Origin: Ensifer sp. MPMI2T
GTDB taxonomy: Bacteria > Pseudomonadota > Alphaproteobacteria > Rhizobiales > Rhizobiaceae
Length of the DNA stretch: 64,000 nucleotides
Direction of reading: 5' to 3'
NCBI RefSeq assembly: GCF_004827385.1
Contig: NZ_SRXN01000005.1
Location: forward strand, 124,001 to 188,000
Part shown: piece after piece, positions 18,405-28,355 of the stretch
Layout: the number at the start of each line of letters is the position of its first letter
How positions within the stretch are numbered: the first letter of the stretch is position 1
Program-made: the position numbers and the translations under genes
Notes under the pieces: generated by a model
What the model was told of the DNA's origin: nothing
Seen by the model: the letters and a program-made list of their open reading frames with translations, nothing else
The model's database searches: none

Positions 18405-21400
18405 ATGGCGACGAAAAAGAGCAGTGAGTCGATCGACGAAAAGGCGTTCCAGGCACTGGAAGCGGCCCTGAAAATCGACTTTGACGACCTCAAGTCGGCT
18501 CTGAACGACAAGACTTCCTTGGATGAACCGGGGGAAACCGTGTCTGAGCCCAGCAAGCCGGCGGCCGCAGCATCCGATCAGGCGCGGGCTCCAAAGGCAC
18601 AGCAGGAAGCGCCGAAGGCGGTGCGCAGCCTCGCGCCCGAACCCGCTCCGAAGCAACCGCCGCTTTCGCCGGCAAATGACGACACGCGCCGATCGCCGGC
18701 CGCAATGCTGCGTTCGCTCGAAGTCCGCACCAGCCGCGCGGCAATCCGCACCGCTGCGCTGGTATCGCTACTTTGGGCCTTCGCTGGTCTCGCCATCGCC
18801 CATCTCCTCTACGCACCGCAGATCTGGCAGATCCGTTCGCTTCCCGACCTCGCCGCGACGCCGGGCGCAATTGGTGTTCTTATCGGCATCGCCCTTCCCG
18901 TGATGCTGTTCTTCTCCTTTGCTATCCTGCTTGCGAGAGCGCAGGACATGCGCAATGCGGCGCGCTCGATGGCGGAGGTCGCCCTGCGTCTTGCCGAGCC
19001 GGAAACAACCGCCGCCGACCGCGTGATGACCGTCGGCCAGGCCGTCCGTCGCGAAGTGTCGGCGATGAACGAAGGTATCGAGCGTACCATCGCACGCGCG
19101 ACGGAACTCGAAACGCTGGTCCACTCCGAGGTCAATGCGCTTGAACGCAGCTACAGCGAAAACGAACTTCGCGTTCGCACCCTCGTGCAGGAACTGGGTC
19201 TCGAGCGGGAAGCGATCATCGGGCACGCCGACCGTATCCGCACCTCGATCGCCGGTGCGCACACCAAGCTGAAGGACGATCTGGAGCTGGCGAGCGAGGA
19301 TATCGCCTCGCGCATCGCCTTGTCCGGCGAAGCCTTCGCCTCCTTGATCGATACGCGCTCCGCCGCCCTCAGCGAAAGGTCGGAAAACGCGCTGCAGACC
19401 ATCAGCACGATGCTGTCCACCCGCACCGATGCGCTCCTTTCCGGGCTGACGACGGCTGGGGTTGCGCTCAGCAATGAATTCGATGCACGGCTCGACGCCT
19501 TGAGCGAGACCCTGGAGAAACGCGGCGAGCAGTTGCTCGGCCAGTTCGAGACCCGCGCTTCGACCCTCGATGCCAATACCGAAAAGCTGAATGCCGCCCT
19601 CAACGAGCGTGCGCGCCAGCTCAACGAAACGCTGATCGCACGGACCCGCGACCTCAACGAGAGCCTGAGCGTCGGCCAGCAGGCGATCGCCGGCGGGCTC
19701 GACGACATGCTTGCCTCGCTCAATGCCGCGCTCGACGAAAAGGGCGCAAGCTTCAGACAGAGTCTCAAGACGAGCGCCGACGACGCGATCATGGATCTCG
19801 ATCTTCGCGGCGGTTTCTTTGAAGAGAAGCTGCAGACCACGGTCGGTCAGTTGGCGACGGCCTTCGACGAGCGCTTCCATGAATTCGCAAGTGCCTTCGA
19901 CAAGCGGGCGAGCCTGCTCGACACGAAGCTGATGGAAAGCCTACATCGGATCAACGAGACCGTTTCCGGTGGCTCGGAGGCGATCGGCAGCGCGCTCGAC
20001 AACGGTGTCGAGAAGATCGGTTCGGCGCTTTCCGACCAGTCGCTGACGCTTGCTACGGCGCTTGGCGCGACACAGGATTTCATCGAGGAAAGCATCGGCA
20101 GCCGTACATCCGAACTCAGCAACCTCATTGGTGGTGCGCAGGAGCGCATCGAGAGCGTGCTTTCCGAGAAGACCGGTTCGCTGATGGGGGCGCTTACCGA
20201 GGCACAGGAACGGATCGAGAATGGCTTCGGCCGGCGTGCCGATGCGCTTGCCGATGCGCTCACGACCAGCGAGCAACGCCTCACCGAGGGGCTTGATTCG
20301 CGCACCTCCGCCTTCATTGACGGCCTGCAGTCCGCGCACGCCCGGATCGAACAGACGCTCACAGGCACGACCGACGAAATCACCAGCGCGATCGCGGCAA
20401 GTCAGCATCGCCTGGACAACACGCTTACGGAGCGCACTGCCGCCATCTCGACCGCCCTCACCTCCGGCGCGAGCCTCGTCGAAGGCGCCGTCGCCGGTAC
20501 CGCGGATCGACTGGAGCGTGTCCTCTCCGAGCGTGGACAGGCGATCTCCGAATCGCTCAGCAGCCAGACCCAAGCGCTCGAAGGCGTGCTGTCGCAACGC
20601 GGCGAGGCGATCACCGATGCGCTTACCAATCAGACGACGGCGCTCGATGGCATCCTTTCGGAGCGCGCGACGCAGATCAACTCGACGATGTCGGCCCGCG
20701 CCAATGAAATGGCGGACACTCTCAGCCGCCACGCCGAAGACGTTGCCGACAACCTGACGTTCCGCGCAATGGCTGTTGCCGAGACGATGACGGACCGCGT
20801 CGGCGAGATCGAGAACAAGCTTTCGCAAAGCGTATCAGAGGTAGCCGAGAACCTCGGCAGCCGCGTCAGCCAGATCGCCGGCACGCTCACCGAAACAAGC
20901 GCTCGTATCGCCGAAGATCTGAGCGGCCGCGTCGGCAAGATTTCGGACGCATTGACCGGCACCAGCGCCGAGATCGCGGAAGCCCTCACTGCCCGCACGT
21001 CCGAGGCGACCGCCTCGCTCGCCGGCAAGGCTGCGGAAATCGAACAGGCGCTTTCCGGCAAGACCGAGCACCTGCGCGACACGCTTACGACCACGCATGA
21101 TCAGATACGGGCGACGCTCGATGATCGGATCCATTCGATCAATCTGGCCGTCGGCCACGGACGCGAACAGCTCGAGGATCTGCTGTCCGATCAGTCCATG
21201 GCGATCGCGACGACGCTCGCGACCAGCGCCAGCATGCTAGAAATGTCGCTCGAGGAGCGACAGACGTCGCTTGCCGGTGTCATCGACCGCAGCGCCGAAG
21301 CGCTCGATGCGCGCATGCGCTCCACCACCGGCAATATCGCGGAGCGCCTCGCCGAGACGGCCGACCAGATCAGCCTTGCGGCCGACACACTCACCAATCG

Positions 21401-24400
21401 CGTCGATATTTCGATCAACGGCATCAACAACCGTCTCGACGACACCGGCGCCCGTATTGAGGCGAGCCTCGGCTCGTTCGAGAATCGCGTTCAAGGCAGC
21501 GTTGGTAACGTCAACGCATTCGTTGATGACGCCGGCGCGCGCATCGAAACGAGCCTCGGTTCGCTTGAGGAGCGTATTCGCGGCACCGTCGGCACCGTTA
21601 GTGGCATCGTCGACGATACGGGTGTCCGTATCGAGAACCGCCTCGGCGCCGTGGAAGAACGCATCCGCGGCAGCGTCGGCAACGTCAACGCGATCGTCGA
21701 AGACACCGGGGCGCGTATCGAAACGAGTCTTGGCTCGCTCGAAGATCGCATCCGCGGCAGCGTCGGCAATGTCAACACGGTCGTCGACGATGCTGGCTCG
21801 CGTATCGAAACGAGCCTGGGTTCGCTCGAAGAGCGCATCCGCGGCAGCGTCGGCAACGTCAACATGATCGTCGACGACGCTGGCTCGCGCATCGAAACGA
21901 GCCTCGGTTCACTCGATGAGCGAATTCGCGACAGTGTCGGCAGCGTCAACGCCATCGTCGACAATGCCGGACAGCGGATCGCCGATAGCCTTGGCGAGCG
22001 CGCCGGCGAGATCGACCGGATCAGCGAGACCGCGGCAGTCCGCATCTCCACGGCGATCGAGGCGGGTACAGACCGTATTGAAGAGCGCCTCGGTACGATG
22101 GACCGGGCGCTCAACATCGGACTCGAAAACGTCAACCGGACGATCGAAGGCAAGGCAGCCGCCCTCGTCACCAGCCTGCGCGGTGCGGTAAGCAGCGCGG
22201 CGCAGGAGCTCGACGCGGAAGCTGCGCGTTCGGCCGATCTTTTGTCCAGAGCCGGCACGGATTTCGCCGACGCGCTTGCCGCACGCAACGCCGAATTCGC
22301 GACCTCTATCGAGCAGACCGCGTCGGCTACGGCCGCCCGCCATGCCGACCTCGCCCGCTCGGTTACGGACGCCGCGGATACGGCAACCGCCCGGCTTGCC
22401 TCAACCCATAACCAGGTTGCGAGCCACGCTGAGGGCATCCAGCAGAGCCTCTCGGATGCGGAAAAGGCTCTTGAGGCCCGGGGCCAGGCCATCCGCAGCA
22501 CGCTCGACGAACGCACCCGCGAACTCAATTCGATGCTCGCCGGCCGCTCGCTCGAGCTGTCTCGCCTTCTCGACGAGCAGGCACGTCCCGTCATCGAGCA
22601 GTATGCGGCAACCGGCAAGGAAGCCGCCGAGCGGATCGCTGCCCTCACCCAGGAAAGCGCGGATCGCCTGCGCGCTGAAAACGCGGCGCTCATCAACGCC
22701 ATTACCGAGCGGACCGACGAAACGCTCAACGCCATCACGCTGCGCGCGGAAGAGACGGCCAAGGCCATGAAGATGGTCGAGAACCGTCTCCAGTCGACGG
22801 CGATGGGCCTTATCGACCAGCTCGCCGCCAACAATTCAGCGATCGCGACGGTTATCGACCAGGCCAGCGACAATCTCGGCGACATGGACCAGCGCCTTGA
22901 GGCGACGGCGTCGAAGTTTTCGGAAACGACACGGCAGGCGTCCGACATGCTCTCGAGTTCTGCGCGCCTCATCGAAGGCCGTGTCGACAAGTTGTCTGAC
23001 ATCGCTGGCTCGACGCTTTCTCAGATCGGTGGGATCGTTGGCCGCTTCGAGGATCACTCGAAGGTTCTGGGCCAAGCGTCCGACCTGCTGGCGGCAGCCC
23101 AGTCGAACCTGGTCAGTACGCTCGAAGAGCGTCAGGGCGCATTGCGGACCCTTTCCGTCGGCCTGGTGCAGCGCTCGGAGGAAATCGAACGCACGATGCG
23201 GGCGCTGGAAGGCTTCGTCGATGGCGCCTTTCAGCGTGCCGAAGAGCGCTCCGGTCAGGTCGCCGGCAATCTTCGCAGTGGCATCCAGTCTTCCTTCGCG
23301 GACGTCGGCCGCCTGCTTTCGAGCACCGAACAGCGTGCGAACGAGGCTGCCGAAGCGATGCGCAATGCTCTGGCACAGGCTGGCGAGGAAGCGGGCGCGT
23401 CGGTCGAAGGCGTCTTCGCGCGCGCCGAGGAACGGAGTCGCCAGATCGCCGATACGTTGCGCTCGGGCGTCGAAACCTCCTTCGCCGACGTCAGCAAGAC
23501 CCTGTCGCAGGTGGAGGGCCGCGCGCTCAGCGCCTCCGAGGCACTTCGCCAAGCGATCGCCAAGGCAGGCGAGGATGCCGGTCAATCGATCGAGGGCGCC
23601 TTCGCAAACGCCGAGGAACGTTCCAAGGAAGTGGCGTCTCGCCTGCGCGGCAGTGTCGGAGCCTCGGTGTCCGACATCGAGCGCATGCTGGCAGAAAGCG
23701 GCAAGAAGTCTGACGGTGTCGCCACCCAACTGCGCGAGGCCGTCCGTCAGGCAATCGATGAGGCGATCAACCGCTTCAGCGGTGCGACCGACGACATCCG
23801 CCGCTCCGCCAACGAGATCCGCAAGGAACTCGACATGACCCGAGAGGAGCTGAAGCGCGGCGCCTTCGACCTGCCCGAAGAGGCAAAGGAAAACGCCTCG
23901 ATGATGCGGCGCGCCGTCTCTGAGCAGATCAAGGCGCTGCAGGAGCTTTCCGAAATCATCGGCAAGTCCTCCACGCAGCTCGAGGTCGCGCAGCCGGTTC
24001 GCCAGCAGGCGGTCTCGAATGCTCCGGCGCCTGCGGCCCCTCGCCCCGCTGTTCAGCAACCGGTCGCTGAAACGCGGCGTGAGCAGCCGGCTCCCGCTCC
24101 GGCGCCCGCTCCCGCCTTGCGCGGTAGCCTTGGACTGGAGCAGGCCACCCGCCCGCAGCCGCCTGCCCGCCAGGATGTAGCCGAGGATCGCTCGGAAGAA
24201 GGCGGCGGCTGGATGCGCGATCTGCTTCGCGCGGCCTCCCGTGAGGAAGCTCCCGTCACCGGACGACAACGGCCGGCGGAAAGCCAGCCTTCGGTGCGCC
24301 CCGGCGATAACCGCAATCCGCGCCATGTGGTCGAGTCGTTGAACTCGCTTTCTGTCGACATCGCTCGGGCGATCGACCACGACGCCTCGGTGGACCTCTG

Positions 24401-24668
24401 GCGGCGTTACCAGCGCGGCGAACGCGACGTGTTCACGCGCCGGCTCTACACGCTCAAGGGGCAGCAGACATTCGACGAGATCAAGCGCAAATATGATCGC
24501 GAGCCGGAATTCCGCACCGCGGTAGACCGCTACATCGCCGATTTCGAAAAGCTGCTCGCCGATGTCGCGCGGAACGATCCCGACAAGCGCATCACGCAGA
24601 CCTATCTGACGTCCGATACGGGCAAGGTCTACACAATGCTCGCCCACGCGGCCGGTCGCTTCAACTGA
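18405..24668 (+). CDS. gpr: Giant growth-pole-ring-like membrane protein
   Basis: 2087 residues. After a Pro/Ala-rich N-terminus come two transmembrane helices (about 111-135 and 155-179), then some 1600 residues of helical, coiled-coil, apolipoprotein-like repeats. Within these, six exact-length 29-residue units run from nucleotide 21432 to 21953. A Pro/Gln-rich linker and a conserved C-terminal domain (TLKGQQTFDEIKRKYDREPEF) follow. Size, topology and composition match GPR of Agrobacterium, a ring protein needed for unipolar growth, called RgsE in Sinorhizobium; older annotation calls it kinesin-like. ATG 18405 begins MATKKSSES; an upstream frame start at 18345 is unlikely. A hairpin follows the stop. 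Confidence 0.85.
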   Translation: MATKKSSESIDEKAFQALEAALKIDFDDLKSALNDKTSLDEPGETVSEPSKPAAAASDQARAPKAQQEAPKAVRSLAPEPAPKQPPLSPANDDTRRSPAAMLRSLEVRTSRAAIRTAALVSLLWAFAGLAIAHLLYAPQIWQIRSLPDLAATPGAIGVLIGIALPVMLFFSFAILLARAQDMRNAARSMAEVALRLAEPETTAADRVMTVGQAVRREVSAMNEGIERTIARATELETLVHSEVNALERSYSENELRVRTLVQELGLEREAIIGHADRIRTSIAGAHTKLKDDLELASEDIASRIALSGEAFASLIDTRSAALSERSENALQTISTMLSTRTDALLSGLTTAGVALSNEFDARLDALSETLEKRGEQLLGQFETRASTLDANTEKLNAALNERARQLNETLIARTRDLNESLSVGQQAIAGGLDDMLASLNAALDEKGASFRQSLKTSADDAIMDLDLRGGFFEEKLQTTVGQLATAFDERFHEFASAFDKRASLLDTKLMESLHRINETVSGGSEAIGSALDNGVEKIGSALSDQSLTLATALGATQDFIEESIGSRTSELSNLIGGAQERIESVLSEKTGSLMGALTEAQERIENGFGRRADALADALTTSEQRLTEGLDSRTSAFIDGLQSAHARIEQTLTGTTDEITSAIAASQHRLDNTLTERTAAISTALTSGASLVEGAVAGTADRLERVLSERGQAISESLSSQTQALEGVLSQRGEAITDALTNQTTALDGILSERATQINSTMSARANEMADTLSRHAEDVADNLTFRAMAVAETMTDRVGEIENKLSQSVSEVAENLGSRVSQIAGTLTETSARIAEDLSGRVGKISDALTGTSAEIAEALTARTSEATASLAGKAAEIEQALSGKTEHLRDTLTTTHDQIRATLDDRIHSINLAVGHGREQLEDLLSDQSMAIATTLATSASMLEMSLEERQTSLAGVIDRSAEALDARMRSTTGNIAERLAETADQISLAADTLTNRVDISINGINNRLDDTGARIEASLGSFENRVQGSVGNVNAFVDDAGARIETSLGSLEERIRGTVGTVSGIVDDTGVRIENRLGAVEERIRGSVGNVNAIVEDTGARIETSLGSLEDRIRGSVGNVNTVVDDAGSRIETSLGSLEERIRGSVGNVNMIVDDAGSRIETSLGSLDERIRDSVGSVNAIVDNAGQRIADSLGERAGEIDRISETAAVRISTAIEAGTDRIEERLGTMDRALNIGLENVNRTIEGKAAALVTSLRGAVSSAAQELDAEAARSADLLSRAGTDFADALAARNAEFATSIEQTASATAARHADLARSVTDAADTATARLASTHNQVASHAEGIQQSLSDAEKALEARGQAIRSTLDERTRELNSMLAGRSLELSRLLDEQARPVIEQYAATGKEAAERIAALTQESADRLRAENAALINAITERTDETLNAITLRAEETAKAMKMVENRLQSTAMGLIDQLAANNSAIATVIDQASDNLGDMDQRLEATASKFSETTRQASDMLSSSARLIEGRVDKLSDIAGSTLSQIGGIVGRFEDHSKVLGQASDLLAAAQSNLVSTLEERQGALRTLSVGLVQRSEEIERTMRALEGFVDGAFQRAEERSGQVAGNLRSGIQSSFADVGRLLSSTEQRANEAAEAMRNALAQAGEEAGASVEGVFARAEERSRQIADTLRSGVETSFADVSKTLSQVEGRALSASEALRQAIAKAGEDAGQSIEGAFANAEERSKEVASRLRGSVGASVSDIERMLAESGKKSDGVATQLREAVRQAIDEAINRFSGATDDIRRSANEIRKELDMTREELKRGAFDLPEEAKENASMMRRAVSEQIKALQELSEIIGKSSTQLEVAQPVRQQAVSNAPAPAAPRPAVQQPVAETRREQPAPAPAPAPALRGSLGLEQATRPQPPARQDVAEDRSEEGGGWMRDLLRAASREEAPVTGRQRPAESQPSVRPGDNRNPRHVVESLNSLSVDIARAIDHDASVDLWRRYQRGERDVFTRRLYTLKGQQTFDEIKRKYDREPEFRTAVDRYIADFEKLLADVARNDPDKRITQTYLTSDTGKVYTMLAHAAGRFN
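21432..21953 (+). repeat. Six tandem 87-bp units inside the growth-pole gene
   Basis: Units begin at 21432, 21519, 21606, 21693, 21780 and 21867, each exactly 87 bases (29 residues), with a degenerate seventh from 21954. The shared protein pattern is VDDxGxRIETSLGSLEERIR followed by GSVGNVNxI. Neighbouring units are nearly identical in DNA, which indicates recent duplication or gene conversion and makes copy number likely to vary between strains. Confidence 0.95.
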
Positions 24669-24689
24669 TCGGCAGAGAGCTCCAGGCAA

Positions 24690-24717
24690 CGGCCCCGTCG
24701 AAAGGCGGGGCTGTTTT
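24690..24717 (+). terminator. Terminator after the growth-pole gene
   Basis: Stem GCCCCG / CGGGGC with an 8-base loop, followed by TGTTTTCG, 22 bases after the stop codon. Confidence 0.7.
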
Positions 24718-24931
24718 CGTATCTGCCGTATCGCAGGCGACCGCGCAGATCCGCGCAGGCGCGAGCGACGCGGCATCGGCAGTGCCGATCGTGGCCCGGT
24801 ACAGTCGATCGCCCTCTTTTGAGCGCGCTTACTTGAAGTCGGCGTCGTGAGAAATAGTCAGCACGCGCAAGAGACCGCGTCGCTCGCCAAACGAGAAAGC
24901 AGCGTCATCGAGGCGGACCACTCCAGACGGC

Positions 24932-25022
24932 GGTCCTTAAATCGGCTCCGATTTGAGAACAAAATCACGCGGCACTCAAACGCTGCAATGAGCCTTGCGC
25001 GTCCAATAAGGCGCGCGGCGCT
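24932..25022. repeat. RIME-like element, near full length
   Basis: Left palindrome GGTCCTTAAATCGGCTCCG-ATTTGAG and right block GCCTTGCGCGTCC...GGCGCGCGGCGCT. It ends about 14 bases before the VOC gene start, immediately next to that gene's GAGGAGG ribosome site. Confidence 0.8.
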
Positions 25023-25035
25023 CGAGGAGGCCGAA

Positions 25036-25458
25036 ATGAAGCCGCGGATCAAAGTGCTTACCCTTGGCGTGAGCGATCTCGAAAAGTCTCTTGCCTTTTA
25101 TCGCGACGGAATGGGACTGCCGACGGAGGGGATTGTCGGCCAGCAATTCGAAGATGGCGCGGTGGTCTTCTTCCATATGGGCGAAGACCTGATCCTGGCG
25201 CTGTTCCCGACGACGTCACTTGCGAAGGATGCGAAAATAACCGCGCCACCAGTGCGGCTCGGTGCGGTGTCGATCGGGCATATCGTCAAATCGAAAGAAG
25301 AGGTCGATGCCGTCATGAAGCAGGCCGAGAACGCCGGCGCAGTCATCACAGATCCGGCACATGAACGCTTCTGGGGCGGGTATTCGGGCTATTTCCACGA
25401 CCCGGACGGCCATCTCTGGGAGATCGTCTGGAACCCGCAATGGACGGTAGCCGATTGA
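25036..25458 (+). CDS. VOC-superfamily (glyoxalase/bleomycin-resistance type) protein
   Basis: 140 residues. Two beta-alpha-beta modules are visible: KVLTLGVSDLEKSLAFYRDGMGLPTEG at the start and SGYFHDPDGHLWEIVWNP at the end, with a metal-ligand-like Glu in the latter. The substrate is unknown; the family includes glyoxalase I, dioxygenases and antibiotic-binding proteins. ATG 25036 has a strong GAGGAGG site. Adjacent RIME DNA forms its leader. Confidence 0.85.
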   Translation: MKPRIKVLTLGVSDLEKSLAFYRDGMGLPTEGIVGQQFEDGAVVFFHMGEDLILALFPTTSLAKDAKITAPPVRLGAVSIGHIVKSKEEVDAVMKQAENAGAVITDPAHERFWGGYSGYFHDPDGHLWEIVWNPQWTVAD

Positions 25459-25510
25459 ATGCTGAGCGCCGAGAGAGGTCGCTAGCGCGTGAACACTACC
25501 TGAGCAAACG

Positions 25511-25535
25511 AAAGGCCCCGGATGAACCGGGGCCC
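25511..25535 (-). terminator. Terminator of the petABC operon
   Basis: GGCCCCGG / CCGGGGCC stem with a 5-base loop; on the minus strand it is followed by TTTCGTTT. It lies about 40 bases past the petC stop and between convergent genes. Confidence 0.75.
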
Positions 25536-25576
25536 TCAAAGTTTCGCTGATCGCTTCGGCCCTTGCCGGACCGCGA

Positions 25577-26449
25577 TCAATGTTCCTTGTTTGCGTAAAC
25601 CGACTTCTTCGTCAGGTAGATGAGGCCGGTGAAGATGAGCAGGAACACCATGACCATGAAGCCGGTGCGCTTGCGATCTTCGAGATGCGGCTCAGCCGCC
25701 CACATCAGGAATGCCGAGACGTCTCGGGCGTACTGATCAACCGTCTGCGGCGTGCCGTCGTCATAGGTGACCTGGTCGTCGGAGATCGGCGGGGCCATGG
25801 CCAGCGCTGCCGCGTTCGCGAAGTACGGGTTGTAGTGCGTTCCTTCAGCGACCTCAACGCCTTCCGGCGCCTCCTGATAACCGGTCAGAAGCGCGTGGAT
25901 GTAATCCGGCCCGCCTTCCTGATAGGGCCAGAACATGTCGAAGACGAACTGCGGGAAGCCGCGCTCGATGCCGCGTGCCTTCGCGATCAACGAAAAGTCC
26001 GGCGGTGCGGCGCCGTTGTTGGCGGCAGCCGCTGCTTCCTTGTTCGGGAACGGCGACGGGAAGTGATCAGACGGCACGGCCTTGCGGGAGAACATCTCGC
26101 CGTCCGCGTTCGGTCCGTCCTGAACTTCGTAATTTGCCGCGAACGCCTTCACCTGAGCTTCGGAATAGCCGAGATCCTCGAGGGTACGGAAGGCAACGAG
26201 GTCCATCGAGTGGCAGGCAGAACAGACTTCAGTGTAGACCTTGAGGCCGCGCTGCAGCTGGCCCTTGTCGTAGTGGCCGAAGAGACCGCCAAAGGTCCAA
26301 TCCTGCTGTTCCGGCTTGTGGATCGGGAAGTGCGGCGTGCCGCTGGTGGCATGCTCCTCCCCGCCTGCCGGTTCCTGGGCGACGGCAGCGCCCAAGCCGA
26401 GACCGGCGACGACAGCGAGTGACAGAATGCCTGTAACAAGCTTTTTCAT
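25577..26449 (-). CDS. petC: Cytochrome c1 of the bc1 complex
   Basis: 290 residues. A signal peptide (residues about 2-24, ending AAVAQE) is followed by the haem c motif VCSACHSMD. A C-terminal membrane anchor (GFMVMVFLLIFTGLIYLTKKS) holds the haem domain in the periplasm. It accepts electrons from the Rieske protein and passes them to cytochrome c. Rhizobial literature calls it fbcC when separate. ATG 26449 directly precedes the signal peptide. The gene is last in petA-petB-petC, 32 bases after petB. Confidence 0.97.
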   Translation of the reverse strand: MKKLVTGILSLAVVAGLGLGAAVAQEPAGGEEHATSGTPHFPIHKPEQQDWTFGGLFGHYDKGQLQRGLKVYTEVCSACHSMDLVAFRTLEDLGYSEAQVKAFAANYEVQDGPNADGEMFSRKAVPSDHFPSPFPNKEAAAAANNGAAPPDFSLIAKARGIERGFPQFVFDMFWPYQEGGPDYIHALLTGYQEAPEGVEVAEGTHYNPYFANAAALAMAPPISDDQVTYDDGTPQTVDQYARDVSAFLMWAAEPHLEDRKRTGFMVMVFLLIFTGLIYLTKKSVYANKEH

Positions 26450-26481
26450 TGTTGTGGGTTCCTTATCAATCACTGTTCTGA

Positions 26482-27762
26482 TCAAGCGCGTACGGTTGCC
26501 GGCTGCGCCTTTGCATTCTTCTTTTCCAGCACCGCTTCGGTGATGGAGTTCGGAATGCGCTTCGGCGTTTCGATCAGGCCGAGAACCGGCATGATGACGA
26601 GGAAGAAGGCGAAGTAGTACAGCGTGCCGAGCTGCGACATCACGACATAGAGGCCTTCTGCAGGGCGCGAACCCAGCCAGCCGAGCATGATCGCGTTAGC
26701 GACGAAGATCCAGAAGAACAGCTTGTACCAAGGGCGGTAGACGGCCGAGCGGACCTTGGACGTGTCGAGCCAGGGCAGGAAGAACAGGACGAGGATCGAG
26801 CCGAACATCACCAGAACGCCGCCAAGCTTGGAGTCGATCGGTCCGATGTTGAAGGTGATGGCGCGCAGCATCGCGTAGAACGGCAGGTAGTACCATTCCG
26901 GAACGATGTGAGCCGGGGTCTTCAGCGCGTCAGCCGGGATATAGTTGTCCGGATGGCCGAGGAAGTTCGGCATGTAGAAGACGAACCAGGCGTAGACGAT
27001 CAGGAACACCGATACGCCAAGCGCATCCTTCAGCGTTGCATAGGGCGTGAAGGGAACGGTGTCGGTCTTCGACTTCACTTCGACGCCGGTCGGGTTGGTC
27101 TGGCCGGTGACATGCAGAGCCCAGATGTGCAGGACGACAACGCCGGCGATCATGAAGGGCAGCAGGTAGTGCAGCGAGAAGAAGCGGTTCAGCGTCGGCT
27201 GGTCGACGGCGAAGCCGCCGAGCAGGAACTGCTGGATCCACTCACCCACCAGCGGGAAGGCCGAGAAGAAGCCGGTGATAACGGTCGCGCCCCAGAAGGA
27301 CATCTGGCCCCAAGGCAGAACGTAGCCCATGAAACCGGTTGCCATCATCAGAAGATAGATGACGACGCCGAGGATCCAGAGGATCTCGCGCGGTGCCTTG
27401 TAGGAACCGTAGTAGAGCCCGCGGGCGATGTGGAGATAGACCGCGATGAAGAAGAATGACGCGCCGTTGGCATGCAGGTAGCGCAACAGCCAGCCGTGAT
27501 TGACGTCGCGCATGATCTTTTCGACCGAATTGAAGGCAACGGACGTTTCGGCCGCATAGTGCATGGCCAGCACAATGCCGGTCAGGATCTGGACGATCAG
27601 CATCACCGACAGCATGGCGCCGAAGGTGTAGGCGTAGTTCAGGTTGCGCGGAACCGGATAGGAGACGAACGAGTCGTGGACCAGGCGCGGCAGCGGAAGA
27701 CGGGAATCAACCCACTTCTCGATGCCTGTCGTTGGCGTGTAGGTTGAATGATCAGCACTCAT
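26482..27762 (-). CDS. petB: Cytochrome b of the bc1 complex
   Basis: 426 residues with about eight transmembrane helices. Haem-ligand pairs are spread over helices B and D: MHYAAE and [19 protein letters not shown], and [17 protein letters not shown]. The Qo-site PEWY signature appears as [11 protein letters not shown]. It carries the Qi and Qo quinone sites. The start ATG at 27762 (MSADHSTY) lies 14 bases after the petA stop. Called fbcB in rhizobia; the complex is essential for symbiotic respiration in related species. Confidence 0.98.
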   Translation of the reverse strand: MSADHSTYTPTTGIEKWVDSRLPLPRLVHDSFVSYPVPRNLNYAYTFGAMLSVMLIVQILTGIVLAMHYAAETSVAFNSVEKIMRDVNHGWLLRYLHANGASFFFIAVYLHIARGLYYGSYKAPREILWILGVVIYLLMMATGFMGYVLPWGQMSFWGATVITGFFSAFPLVGEWIQQFLLGGFAVDQPTLNRFFSLHYLLPFMIAGVVVLHIWALHVTGQTNPTGVEVKSKTDTVPFTPYATLKDALGVSVFLIVYAWFVFYMPNFLGHPDNYIPADALKTPAHIVPEWYYLPFYAMLRAITFNIGPIDSKLGGVLVMFGSILVLFFLPWLDTSKVRSAVYRPWYKLFFWIFVANAIMLGWLGSRPAEGLYVVMSQLGTLYYFAFFLVIMPVLGLIETPKRIPNSITEAVLEKKNAKAQPATVRA

Positions 27763-27776
27763 TATCAGTAGTCCCC

Positions 27777-28355
27777 TCAACCGATCTTGATAACTGTGTC
27801 GGAAACGAACGCGAAGGTCGGCACGGGGAGATTTTCCGGTGCCGGACCTTTGCGGATACGGCCGGCCGTGTCGTAATGCGAGCCGTGGCAGGGACAGAAC
27901 CAGCCACCAAAATCACCGGCTTGACCGAGCGGAACGCAGCCGAGATGGGTGCAGGAACCGATCATGACGATCCAGTTTTCCTTGCCCTCGCCGGCCGAGC
28001 GGTCGAGATCGTTGGCCTGGGCGTCGGAAGCGAGATTGGCATTGCGCGCAACCGGGTCCTTGAGTTCTTGCAGAGGAACGGCCTTGGCGTCTTCCACTTC
28101 CTTGTCCGTGCGGTTGCGGATGAAGACCGGCTTGCCGCGCCATTTGGCCGTCAGCGACATGCCTGGCTGCAGGCTGGAAACATCGACCTCGATCGAAGCG
28201 AGCGCGAGCGTCGATGCGTCGGGGCGCATCTGGTCGATGAACGGCCAGGCGGCTGCAGCGGCGCCGACGACGCCGGCCATGCCCGTGGCCAGGTAAAGGA
28301 AATCGCGGCGAGTGGGCTCGCCCAAGGTCTCGCTTGAAGTGTCGTGTTCGCTCAC
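27777..28355 (-). CDS. petA: Rieske iron-sulfur protein of the bc1 complex
   Basis: 192 residues. A Tat-type N-terminus ([11 protein letters not shown], residues about 15-25) leads into one membrane helix. The [2Fe-2S] ligands are in CTHLGCVP and CPCHGSHYD. The protein moves electrons from quinol to cytochrome c1. It is first in petABC; the other name is fbcF. Confidence 0.98.
   Translation of the reverse strand: MSEHDTSSETLGEPTRRDFLYLATGMAGVVGAAAAAWPFIDQMRPDASTLALASIEVDVSSLQPGMSLTAKWRGKPVFIRNRTDKEVEDAKAVPLQELKDPVARNANLASDAQANDLDRSAGEGKENWIVMIGSCTHLGCVPLGQAGDFGGWFCPCHGSHYDTAGRIRKGPAPENLPVPTFAFVSDTVIKIG

Larger units (their letters stand above)
24669..25035. other. Intergenic region before the VOC gene
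   Basis: Holds the growth-pole terminator and a full-length RIME-like element. An open frame in phase with the VOC gene extends back to 24847 through the repeat, but this is probably not translated. Confidence 0.55.

Noticed and set aside
21432..21953. Regular 87-bp repeats as a CRISPR array
   Set aside because: Units are contiguous with no spacers and stay in frame inside a coding region; no cas genes are near.
22836..24776. 646-residue minus-strand open frame
   Set aside because: Antisense to the growth-pole gene; the long frame reflects codon bias of the coding strand. Similar shadows at 21491-23002 and 18768-19880 were also dropped.
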